Shown here one piece after another: positions 7,523 to 14,954 of a stretch of DNA of 15,112 nucleotides; positions within the stretch are counted from its first letter, which is position 1, and every line of letters starts with the position of its first letter. Source of the stretch: Rickettsiaceae bacterium (GTDB taxonomy: Bacteria > Pseudomonadota > Alphaproteobacteria > Rickettsiales > Rickettsiaceae); NCBI GenBank assembly GCA_028372485.1, contig JAOMYS010000013.1, positions 1 through 15,112 of the forward strand, read 5' to 3'. The position numbers and the translations under genes were made by a program. The notes beneath the pieces are model-generated. The model did no database searches. It was given only the letters and a program-made list of their open reading frames with translations, and was not told the origin of the DNA.

Positions 7523-8860
7523 TTATTTTCCTATGCAAAAATTACTAAAAATCTCTCCTAAAATTTCATCAACAGTAATTTTCCCCGTAATGTTGCTGAG
7601 TGACCTGATAGTCATTCTTATATCCTCAGTCAACAGGACCAAGTCGTTATTCATATCACAAGCAGATAGATATTCTGCAGCTCTTTCTAGCTGCACTCTG
7701 TGACGCATTCTAGTAATCTGAGGGGATTCGCTAGGGCTCGCAATTCTCTCTGCGATAGATTCAATTTGTTTTAGAAGTTCTTTCATCCCTTCCTCATTCT
7801 TTATAGAGATTTGGAAAGGTGTTTTTTTTTCTACAAGGGCCGGTGATTCTTTATTAGATAAGTCAATTTTGTTCAGTACAATTATCGTACTATCATCAAT
7901 AATATCGGTGAAGTAGTCATATTCTGGAACAGCTTGCGATGCATCAAACATAATTATTTTGATATCGGACTCTTTAGCTACTCCTCTTGCACGCTTTATG
8001 CCTTCTTGCTCTATTATATCATTGGTCTCATCATGAATACCTGCTGTATCTTGCAGGATTATAGGGTAACCACCTATGTCAATATGCGCCTCTATTACAT
8101 CACGTGTTGTACCTGAAATATCAGATACTATAGATACATCTCTTTTCATCAGATAATTTAAAAGGCTAGATTTCCCTACATTGGGTTTTCCTAAAATAGA
8201 TAATTTTAATCCGTTTCTCAGTCTTTCACCCCTATTATTATCGTTAAGATGATTTCTTATTTCTTTAATTAAATTTTGTATAATATTACTTGCACGTGTT
8301 AGAGATTCCTCTGGAATCTCTTCATCTGGAAAATCAATATATGCTTCAAGAAGTCCCATAAGTTGTAGTAATTCCATGCGCCACTGGTCGTAAATTTTCG
8401 CAAGCCCTCCGCCAAGTTGCTTGATCGCTTGAGAATGTTGTAATTCAGTCTCTGCATCTATCAAATCTGCAAGTCCCTCAGCAGATGTAAGGTCCATCTT
8501 CCCATTTAAAAATGATCTTCTGGCAAATTCACCAGCTTCTGCAAGTCTTAAATATGGCAGCGATAAAAACGCATCATTCAATAATTTGATAACAGCTAAA
8601 CTACCATGGGTATGAATTTCAACCGATTCTTCTCCTGTGAAGCTTGAATTTTTGTTGAAATAGACCACCATGGATTCGTCAATTTGACGTTTTGTAATTG
8701 GGTGATAAATTTTCCTGAAATATAATTTTCTTGCCTCTAATTTGTGAATATCATGCATGATCAGTTGCTCTAAAGCCATAATAGCTTTTTCTCCAGACAT
8801 TCTAAAAACAGCTACTCCGGCTCTACCGTGAGCAGAACACTGTGCAAAAATACTATCCAT
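7523..8860 (-). CDS. mnmE: tRNA uridine-5-carboxymethylaminomethyl modification GTPase MnmE
   Basis: With MnmG it installs the cmnm5 modification on U34 of certain tRNAs, using a folate C1 unit. At 445 residues it is of normal length. The N-terminal tetrahydrofolate-binding domain (about 1-118) is followed by a helical domain split around the inserted G domain. G-domain motifs are intact: GKPNVGKS (224-231), TTRD (251-254), DTAG (271-274) and NKID (330-333). The C-terminal CIGK (442-445) carries the essential Cys442. A run of nine A residues on the coding strand (revcomp of 7822-7830) encodes the EKKT region near residues 344-347 and is a possible slippage site. Transcription probably starts from a strong promoter in the 82-nt spacer shared with the glutamate dehydrogenase gene. 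xerC follows by 6 nt. Confidence 0.97.
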   Translation of the reverse strand: MDSIFAQCSAHGRAGVAVFRMSGEKAIMALEQLIMHDIHKLEARKLYFRKIYHPITKRQIDESMVVYFNKNSSFTGEESVEIHTHGSLAVIKLLNDAFLSLPYLRLAEAGEFARRSFLNGKMDLTSAEGLADLIDAETELQHSQAIKQLGGGLAKIYDQWRMELLQLMGLLEAYIDFPDEEIPEESLTRASNIIQNLIKEIRNHLNDNNRGERLRNGLKLSILGKPNVGKSSLLNYLMKRDVSIVSDISGTTRDVIEAHIDIGGYPIILQDTAGIHDETNDIIEQEGIKRARGVAKESDIKIIMFDASQAVPEYDYFTDIIDDSTIIVLNKIDLSNKESPALVEKKTPFQISIKNEEGMKELLKQIESIAERIASPSESPQITRMRHRVQLERAAEYLSACDMNNDLVLLTEDIRMTIRSLSNITGKITVDEILGEIFSNFCIGK

Positions 8861-8877
8861 AGGTTTGATCCAATTTC

Positions 8878-8906
8878 TTGATAGGAAAGGTTATTTCGGT
8901 TATCAT
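8878..8906 (+). promoter_or_regulatory. sigma70-type promoter for the glutamate dehydrogenase gene
   Basis: TTGATA (8878-8883) and TATCAT (8901-8906) are separated by exactly 17 nt, each one mismatch from consensus. Start of transcription is expected near 8913, about 30 nt before the ATG at 8943. The -10 box is almost superimposed on the -10 box of the opposing mnmE promoter. Confidence 0.7.
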
Positions 8907-8930
8907 ATAACATGTTTATAAATTTATCAA
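8902..8930 (-). promoter_or_regulatory. sigma70-type promoter for mnmE-xerC
   Basis: On the minus strand, TTGATA (revcomp of 8925-8930) and TATGAT (revcomp of 8902-8907) are separated by exactly 17 nt, each one mismatch from consensus. Start of transcription is expected near 8895, about 35 nt before the mnmE ATG. The -10 hexamer overlaps the opposing -10 (8901-8906) by five bases, so the two polymerase sites cannot both be occupied. Confidence 0.7.
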
Positions 8931-8942
8931 AGTTGTGATTTT

Positions 8943-11900
8943 ATGACTAATAATTCAAATATCAGAAAATCATTATCTCTTAGCAATATTAGCTGTAGGA
9001 TAAACAATCCAAACGATGAAATTTTTGATCTAATTGATATTGGCAAGAAAGGAGAATTATACAAGACTTTTGTTGGTAATTTTTTGAAATACATTCCAGT
9101 GGATTACAGATCCAAAAACAAAATAAGTTTATTTGGGGATTTTACTCAGGAAGCATTTGACTTTTTTTCTCATAAATCGCCTTCTGATAATTGTAAAATA
9201 GATATTCATACTAATGAATGTCAAAATAATCCTTCTATAACAATACTCATCGCGTCTGAAAACAGGTCTTTCATAATAGATTCTATAAGCAGTTTGATGA
9301 ATAGGTTATCATTACAGCCAATTTTTATTTTTCATCCAGTTATCTGCGGTATTAGAGACAAGAAGGGAAAACTGAAAGATATTGTGAAAAATGGAGAAGG
9401 TGGAATTAATGAGTCTTTAGTATATATAAAGATCTTGGGGACTTTTGATGGTAAGACGATATCTAACATCAAAAAGGAGCTGCATAATCTGATTGATCTT
9501 GTGGATTATACCTATAATTCTTGGCAGGTGCTCTTGAACAAAGTGATCACTATTACGACTAATATAATTCACAATGAAGATTTATATGAAGGTGCATATC
9601 TGCCAACGGAAGAGGCTTTGGACTTCTTAAATTGGATACAAAAAAATAATGTTACTTTTCTTGGAGCTATAGATTTTGATGTAAAATCTAAGAAAATTAC
9701 AAAAGAAGAGGGCGTTAGAGAGATTTGGAAAAATAACCTGCAAGAAATTTCTACCATCATTGAATTTTCTACAAGCGATTACTATAAAAATAAGATTACA
9801 ATGCTTGGTAAGATTAATAAATTATCCCCTGTACACAGGAATGCATTAGTAGATTATATACTTGTAAAGCATCTAGATAAATACGGAAAATATAAATCAG
9901 GTACAATCGTTTTCGGTCTATATGGAACAGCGATTTACTTTCAATCTATCAAAAATATACCTATTCTTCGAAAGAAAATGAATTATGTCCTTGATCAATC
10001 TGGTTTTTCACCTAGTGGATATAACGCAAAGAAAATTAAGAATATTATAGAATCTCTGCCACGCGATGTCTTGATTCAGATTGATGAGGAAGATCTATAT
10101 TGCATATGCATACATATGCTTTCTAGTATGCGTAGTAGGAAGTTAAAATTGTTTATACAACAAGAATGGTCCAACTCTTTCATTAATGTGATTATTTTTC
10201 TCCCAAGAGAAAGGCTCACTCCTGAGGTGTATAATAAGATTAGTTGCTATTTAGTAGAAAAATTTAATAGTGACGTTATAGCAGATAACATCACTGTAGT
10301 AGCCCAAAATTTTTCTCATCTCTTCGTGACTTTAGCAATAAAAGACCCTTCGAAATTAGAGTTTTCTCATGATGAAATAGAATCAGATTTGGTAGATCTT
10401 ACTACAAGCTGGTCAGAGGGTTTGCTAAATAAGTTATGTGAAGAATTGGGAGAGTATAAAGGGAGCATTCGTTATAAAGAAATAGAACCTTCCTTTCCAG
10501 CGGAGTATAAATTTAAATTTGACTCGGATGTAACTATTGACGATGTCCATAAGTTAGAGGACGCGTCTAGATCTGGGAATGTAGTATATAATCTTACTAA
10601 AATTGATGATGAAAAATTCTCTTTAAAAATTTATAGCTCTGAGGTGAATCTCACTTTGTCTGACATACTTCCTGCTATTGAAAATCTTGGATTTACCGCA
10701 ATAGAAGAACAAAGTTTTGATATAAAGGAATCATCAGACTTTAAACAAAGTTGGATTTATGAATTTGAACTATCTATTCCACAAAAGATCGAGATACCTT
10801 TTATAACATTAAAAACAAACATTGAAGAAGCCCTTTGTATGATGAATGAGGGATTACTTGCAAGTGATGTACTGAGTAAATTACTAGTACTTTCAGGTCT
10901 AAAATGGACCAAAGTGAAGCTTGTAAAGGCTCTTATTCGTTATTTGCATCAAACTGGTTTTACATATGGAAAAGGATATGCACAAAAAATATTAGTAAAG
11001 CACAATAAATTTACAGAAAAACTCCTTGATCTTTTTGCAGCGAGGCTTGACCCAGACACTCATTCTGAGAAAACTGCTAAGACTTTACATAAGCAAATGC
11101 TTCAATATCTAGATACTGTTTCATCTAGCACAGAAGATAAAACGCTCAGAAATATGATGCTTATTGTTGAAGCTGTAATTAGAACCAATTTCTATCAAAC
11201 TTCTAATAAAGAGAGAAACTACCTATCATTTAAATTTAGATCTAGCAAAGTTCCAGACTTACCGCTTCCAGTGCCTTATGCAGAAATCTTTGTATATTCT
11301 AGCGAATTTGAAGGAATTCACCTGCGTGGAGGGAAAGTTGCAAGAGGGGGCTTGCGTTGGTCTGATAGAGGTGAGGATTACAGAACAGAAGTACTTGGCT
11401 TGATGAAATCTCAAATGACCAAGAATGCTGTTATTGTTCCAGTAGGTTCTAAAGGTACTTTTTATCTCAATTTCTCTCAAGGTGATATGAGCAGAGAGGA
11501 GTATATGGAAAAGGTGGTATCATGCTACCAGAATTTCTTACGTGGACTTCTAGATGTTACAGATAATCTAGTAGATGGCAAAATAGTACAACCTAAGAAA
11601 ACCGTAATATATGATGATGCAAACCCATATCTTGTAGTTGCAGCAGATAAGGGAACAGCGAGCTTTTCAGACTATGCAAATGCTGTATCTGAAGAATATA
11701 ATTTCTGGCTTAAAGATGCTTTCGCATCTGGCGGATCTGTGGGTTATGACCACAAAAAAATGGGTATTACTGCCAAAGGTGCTTGGGTCTCTGCACAAGT
11801 ACATTTCCTTGAGATGGGCGTAGATATACAAAAAGAACCTTTTACGGTAGTTGGTATTGGGGATATGTCAGGCGATGTATTTGGTAATGGTATGTTATTA

Positions 11901-13736
11901 TCTCAGCATATCAAGTTAGTTGCTGCTTTTAATCATGAACATATTTTTATAGATCCGAATCCAGATTGCAAATCTAGTTATAATGAGCGAAAAAGATTAT
12001 TTACAACTCCAAGAACAAAATGGAGTGATTATAATAGTAAATACATTTCAAAGGGCGGAGGAGTATTTGAAAGATCTGCAAAAACCATTGAAATTTCAAA
12101 AGAAGTCAGATCGTTATTAAATATAGAAAACAGCACTATTACTCCTGATAAGTTAATTCAAGCAATATTGAAGGCAGAGGTAGGCCTTATATGGAATGGT
12201 GGAATAGGTACATATATTAAGTCTTCTAAAGAGAACAATATTGAAATCGGAGATAAAGCAAATGATAATTTGCGTATTAATGGTGAAGAGGTAAAGGCAA
12301 AAGTTGTATCTGAAGGCGGAAACCTAGGCCTGTCTCAACTCGGCAGGATAGAATACGCAATGAATGGTGGAAGAGTTAATACGGACTTTATTGATAATTC
12401 CGCAGGAGTGGATTGTTCTGACCATGAGGTTAATATCAAGATAGCTTTAAATAGTGCCACCTCATCTGGCAAAATTACTCTAAAAGAACGCAATCAAATA
12501 CTAGAAAAGATGACAAATCATGTTGCTGATCTAGTCCTACTCGATAATTATGACCAGAATCTGGCGATCACAATATCTTCATTATCTAAAGCAATGAGCG
12601 TAGAATCGTTTGGGCATCTTATTAATGCATTAGAGTCAGAGGGGTTACTTGATAGTAAAGTGGAGTTTTTGCCTGATAAATCTGAAATATCAAAACGTAT
12701 CATTGCTAAGAAAGGAATGAGTAGACCGGAACTTGCTGTCTTACTTTCTTATACAAAAATGTCCTTGGAGAAAGAATTATTTCCGTACTCTTTTCGCGAA
12801 GACAAGTATTTTAGGCAATATCTCTTTGATTATTTCCCAAAGGTTATGCACGAAAAGTTCAAGGAAGAAATAGAGAATCACCCTCTAAGAGAAGAGATTA
12901 TTAAAACTATCGTAGCTAATAAATTGGTAAATCAACTTGGTGGGTTATTGATTCATTCTATAAAAAAAGAAACTGGTGCTAGTCCATATGAAATTGCTAA
13001 AGCATATGTAATTGTTACAGAAATCTTTGATCTTAATTCTTTGTGGAAATCAGTAGAAAATATTGATTCACCTGTTGATGCTGCAATCAGAGTAGAATTA
13101 TATTCAGATCTCAGTAAAATTATGCGAAGAGGAATTAGTTGGTTTGTCAAAAATATCAGCCATCCGATAAATGTTAGCGAAGCTATAAAAGAGTTTAGCA
13201 AACAGAGTGATCAGCTAACGTCTATCATTAGCAATCTCCTAGTTGGAGCAACAAAGACTAAGTTTTTTGCTAAAGTGAATCATTATAGTACAGCTGGGGT
13301 AAATAAGAAATTTGCAAAATCTATTGCGACTCTAGAAGTATTAGTTTCTGCATTTGATATCATTTATATCGGAAAAGAAACACGCAAGAGAAACGATTAT
13401 GTTGCAAATCTATACTTTGAAACAGGTGATGCGTTCAGCTTAGATTGGCTTAGACAGTCCGCTGAAGCGCAGATTGATGATTCCTACTGGAACAGATTAT
13501 CAATACAATCACTAAAAGATGATTTTTATAGCAAGCAAAGGCAATTAACTACGGAAATCATAAAACAAGATATGCAAGGTGAAGATTTGAAATTATGGAT
13601 GCTAGAACATTCTGATATATCAAATATTTTCATTAATTTTATAGAAGATATCAAAATGCAGGAATCTGTTAATTTAAATATGTTAGTATTGGCAGGCAAG
13701 AAATTAGAGATCTTTTTAAATAAATTGAAAAGGTAG
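8943..13736 (+). CDS. large NAD-dependent glutamate dehydrogenase (about 180 kDa type)
   Basis: It oxidatively deaminates glutamate to 2-oxoglutarate and ammonia with NAD, feeding the TCA cycle. At 1597 residues it fits the bacterial L-180 class, which has a long N-terminal ACT-like regulatory region and a C-terminal catalytic part. The catalytic region is clear: RGGLRWSDRGEDYRTEVLGL starting at 801, KSQMTKNAVIVPVGSKG (822-838, with Lys837 in the position of the family's active-site lysine), the dinucleotide-binding VVGIGDMSGDVFGNG with GIGDMSG at 971-977, then IWNGGIGTY and EGGNLGLSQLGRIEYA from 1124, and VNTDFIDNSAGVDCSDHEVN. A normal frame runs the full length with no breaks. The promoter at 8878-8906 precedes it, with no obvious ribosome-binding site. 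The RodZ-like gene starts 6 nt after the stop, so read-through into the division genes is likely. Confidence 0.95.
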   Translation: MTNNSNIRKSLSLSNISCRINNPNDEIFDLIDIGKKGELYKTFVGNFLKYIPVDYRSKNKISLFGDFTQEAFDFFSHKSPSDNCKIDIHTNECQNNPSITILIASENRSFIIDSISSLMNRLSLQPIFIFHPVICGIRDKKGKLKDIVKNGEGGINESLVYIKILGTFDGKTISNIKKELHNLIDLVDYTYNSWQVLLNKVITITTNIIHNEDLYEGAYLPTEEALDFLNWIQKNNVTFLGAIDFDVKSKKITKEEGVREIWKNNLQEISTIIEFSTSDYYKNKITMLGKINKLSPVHRNALVDYILVKHLDKYGKYKSGTIVFGLYGTAIYFQSIKNIPILRKKMNYVLDQSGFSPSGYNAKKIKNIIESLPRDVLIQIDEEDLYCICIHMLSSMRSRKLKLFIQQEWSNSFINVIIFLPRERLTPEVYNKISCYLVEKFNSDVIADNITVVAQNFSHLFVTLAIKDPSKLEFSHDEIESDLVDLTTSWSEGLLNKLCEELGEYKGSIRYKEIEPSFPAEYKFKFDSDVTIDDVHKLEDASRSGNVVYNLTKIDDEKFSLKIYSSEVNLTLSDILPAIENLGFTAIEEQSFDIKESSDFKQSWIYEFELSIPQKIEIPFITLKTNIEEALCMMNEGLLASDVLSKLLVLSGLKWTKVKLVKALIRYLHQTGFTYGKGYAQKILVKHNKFTEKLLDLFAARLDPDTHSEKTAKTLHKQMLQYLDTVSSSTEDKTLRNMMLIVEAVIRTNFYQTSNKERNYLSFKFRSSKVPDLPLPVPYAEIFVYSSEFEGIHLRGGKVARGGLRWSDRGEDYRTEVLGLMKSQMTKNAVIVPVGSKGTFYLNFSQGDMSREEYMEKVVSCYQNFLRGLLDVTDNLVDGKIVQPKKTVIYDDANPYLVVAADKGTASFSDYANAVSEEYNFWLKDAFASGGSVGYDHKKMGITAKGAWVSAQVHFLEMGVDIQKEPFTVVGIGDMSGDVFGNGMLLSQHIKLVAAFNHEHIFIDPNPDCKSSYNERKRLFTTPRTKWSDYNSKYISKGGGVFERSAKTIEISKEVRSLLNIENSTITPDKLIQAILKAEVGLIWNGGIGTYIKSSKENNIEIGDKANDNLRINGEEVKAKVVSEGGNLGLSQLGRIEYAMNGGRVNTDFIDNSAGVDCSDHEVNIKIALNSATSSGKITLKERNQILEKMTNHVADLVLLDNYDQNLAITISSLSKAMSVESFGHLINALESEGLLDSKVEFLPDKSEISKRIIAKKGMSRPELAVLLSYTKMSLEKELFPYSFREDKYFRQYLFDYFPKVMHEKFKEEIENHPLREEIIKTIVANKLVNQLGGLLIHSIKKETGASPYEIAKAYVIVTEIFDLNSLWKSVENIDSPVDAAIRVELYSDLSKIMRRGISWFVKNISHPINVSEAIKEFSKQSDQLTSIISNLLVGATKTKFFAKVNHYSTAGVNKKFAKSIATLEVLVSAFDIIYIGKETRKRNDYVANLYFETGDAFSLDWLRQSAEAQIDDSYWNRLSIQSLKDDFYSKQRQLTTEIIKQDMQGEDLKLWMLEHSDISNIFINFIEDIKMQESVNLNMLVLAGKKLEIFLNKLKR

Positions 13737-13742
13737 TTTTTT

Positions 13743-14066
13743 ATGGATGTGACATTGAAAGAAGCTAGGGAAAAGGCTGGGTACAGTATAAATGATGTAT
13801 CTAAAATATTAAAAATCCGTAAGCAATATATTATTGATTTAGAGGAAGAGATTTATAAAAATATCCCGGGGCAAGTTTATATTGATGGTTATAAAAAACT
13901 TTATTGCGAGTTTTTAAATATTAACTACTACGAGAAGGAAAATGCACATGTGGGACATGCAAAACCATTCAAATTAACAAAAAAAATTGAAAGAAAATAT
14001 ATAACTTCCTTTTCTATCTTTATGTTACTGGTTATAGTATCACTCTATTCTTTTGTATCACACTAA
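13743..14066 (+). CDS. minimal RodZ-like membrane-anchored HTH protein
   Basis: This 107-residue protein has a RodZ-type helix-turn-helix domain at about 4-65 (LKEAREKAGYSINDVSKILK, then PGQVYIDGYKKLYCEFLNI) and one hydrophobic segment at about 87-105, and then stops. RodZ couples MreB filaments to the inner membrane; the YIDGYKKLY region corresponds to the part that contacts MreB in studied homologues. Canonical RodZ continues past the membrane into a periplasmic domain; here only SH follows, so the periplasmic part is absent. The start has an AAAAGG ribosome-binding site that overlaps the end of the dehydrogenase gene. A DNA-binding role is possible but the membrane anchor and fold favour RodZ. 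No downstream in-frame remnant of a periplasmic domain is visible, so this looks like a genuinely short form. Confidence 0.7.
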   Translation: MDVTLKEAREKAGYSINDVSKILKIRKQYIIDLEEEIYKNIPGQVYIDGYKKLYCEFLNINYYEKENAHVGHAKPFKLTKKIERKYITSFSIFMLLVIVSLYSFVSH

Positions 14067-14092
14067 ATAGCAAGTATGGTCAATTTATAATA

Positions 14093-14323
14093 ATGGAAAT
14101 TACAAAACAACATCTGATAGATACTATTCATAAGATTAATGATCAAGTGGATAAGCTTATTGGTAAACTTGATGAACAAGCTAGGCATATTAAGGATATA
14201 GAGCAGAAAAATCGTAATTTAGTCAAAAATAATGAATCTACTAGCAGTCAGATTGAAGAGTATGTAAAGGAGTTAGAGCAAATTAGGAATCATTATGTCG
14301 ATAGTAACAATAACACTAAGTAA
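14093..14323 (+). CDS. small coiled-coil protein upstream of zapA
   Basis: This 76-residue protein is almost wholly a predicted coiled coil: heptad-like Ile/Leu/Val spacing and many Lys, Glu, Gln and Asn residues from about 5 to 68, with no membrane segment or signal. Its last 29 nt overlap the start of zapA in another frame, which suggests translational coupling and a shared function. Small coiled-coil proteins encoded just before zapA occur in other proteobacteria, and ZapB itself is a short coiled coil that binds ZapA, so a Z-ring role is a reasonable inference. The sequence is too low in complexity to assign a family by eye. No clear ribosome-binding site precedes the ATG, so the start is less certain than its neighbours'. 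Confidence 0.65.
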   Translation: MEITKQHLIDTIHKINDQVDKLIGKLDEQARHIKDIEQKNRNLVKNNESTSSQIEEYVKELEQIRNHYVDSNNNTK

Positions 14324-14642
14324 TAGAGAATTTAAACTATCATGCCCGAAAGAGAGTCATGATATTCTAACGAGCTTGGCAAAAAAATTAGATATCCGTA
14401 TTGAAGATGCAAAATCTAAAAATCCTTCTGCGTCATTTGAATTATCGCTTGTTATTGCTGCGCTTGGTTTAGTTGACGAGAATCAATCGCAAAGATCAAG
14501 AACCGATGAAGATTCACAAGATAATTCTTCTAATATAGAGCTAAAACATACTATGTCAGATATTCTGTCGGAGTTAAATTTTGTTGCAAAAAAATTAGAA
14601 AAATGTTATCACTGCACACATAATGGTTGTTTTAATATGTGA
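14295..14642 (+). CDS. zapA: cell division protein ZapA
   Basis: ZapA cross-links FtsZ filaments in the cytosolic Z-ring. The 115-residue protein begins with the family pattern VTITLSNREFKLSCPKESHDILTSLAKKLDIRI (4-36), followed by a helix (about 47-60) and a C-terminal helix suited to coiled-coil dimerisation (about 80-103). An AGGA ribosome-binding site at 14285-14288 lies 6 nt before the ATG, inside the preceding gene. The 6S RNA candidate downstream is the usual neighbour of zapA in proteobacteria and supports the call. Unusual is a cysteine- and histidine-containing tail, Cys104, His106, Cys107, His109 and Cys112, which I do not associate with ZapA. The middle segment (62-80) is polar and looks disordered. 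Confidence 0.85.
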   Translation: MSIVTITLSNREFKLSCPKESHDILTSLAKKLDIRIEDAKSKNPSASFELSLVIAALGLVDENQSQRSRTDEDSQDNSSNIELKHTMSDILSELNFVAKKLEKCYHCTHNGCFNM

Positions 14643-14659
14643 TCCGACAACATACAGGG

Positions 14660-14689
14660 TCTAGAATTGATGATCATAGTCAATCTAGA
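14660..14689. repeat. inverted repeat after zapA
   Basis: TCTAGAATTGA (14660-14670) pairs with TCAATCTAGA (14680-14689) except for one bulged A, enclosing a 9-nt loop that contains the palindrome TGATCA. No T-run follows on the plus strand, so it is not a standard intrinsic terminator. It could stabilise the end of the zapA transcript or be part of a palindromic element with the next repeat. Confidence 0.6.
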
Positions 14690-14695
14690 TGAGTC

Positions 14696-14756
14696 TGTAC
14701 TATAGGCTACGAGCGAAGCCTATGAATAATAGGTGAGCGAAGAGTAACGCAGTACA
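14696..14756. repeat. branched palindromic element with a repeated GAGCGAAG motif
   Basis: TGTACT (14696-14701) and AGTACA (14751-14756) bracket the element. Inside, ATAGGCT (14702-14708) pairs with AGCCTAT (14717-14723). GAGCGAAG occurs twice, at 14711-14718 and 14735-14742. A competing small hairpin CCTAT/ATAGG (14719-14723 / 14729-14733) is also possible. It resembles the short palindromic elements scattered through rickettsial genomes, but I cannot check for other copies. Confidence 0.5.
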
Positions 14757-14760
14757 TGCT

Positions 14761-14780
14761 TAAAATAAATTGACTATAAT
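14761..14780 (+). promoter_or_regulatory. candidate -10 boxes for the 6S RNA
   Basis: TAAAAT (14761-14766) and TATAAT (14775-14780) both resemble -10 hexamers. The 6S closing helix extends into the second box, so the first is the better fit if the whole helix is transcribed; it predicts a start near 14773. No good -35 is visible for either. Confidence 0.35.
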
Positions 14781-14941
14781 ATGGGCTGCTTGGTTTGTTA
14801 GAGTGTAAAATCCTCTGAACTATAATTTTGAAACGGGTAGGTTACTTGTTGTCACCGTGGTGCGGCTATACCAAACCCAACTTATGCTAAAGAAGTTCTC
14901 TGATGGTGAACTAAGTCTCGACGGCTAAAGTGGCTCATATT
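14778..14941 (+). ncRNA. ssrS: 6S RNA
   Basis: 6S RNA mimics an open promoter and sequesters the housekeeping RNA polymerase holoenzyme. Position just after zapA is the classic proteobacterial location. The ends form a 14-bp helix: AATATGGGCTGCTT (14778-14791) with AAGTGGCTCATATT (14928-14941), with three G-U pairs. An apical stem pairs GGGT (14835-14838) and GGT (14840-14842) with ACC (14870-14872) and ACCC (14875-14878). A small hairpin AGTTC/GAACT (14894-14898 / 14908-14912) lies on the 3' side, where many 6S RNAs have a central-bubble hairpin. The closing helix is followed by a T-rich stretch (14938-14949) that could end transcription. Size, about 165 nt, fits. I identified it from location and folding, not from a covariance model; ends are approximate. 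Confidence 0.75.
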
Positions 14942-14954
14942 TTCTTTGCTGACT

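Noticed and set aside
14696..14756. Cloverleaf-like element read as a degenerate tRNA
   Set aside because: It lacks a T-arm sequence, a proper anticodon loop and an acceptor stem of normal length; a palindromic repeat explains it better.
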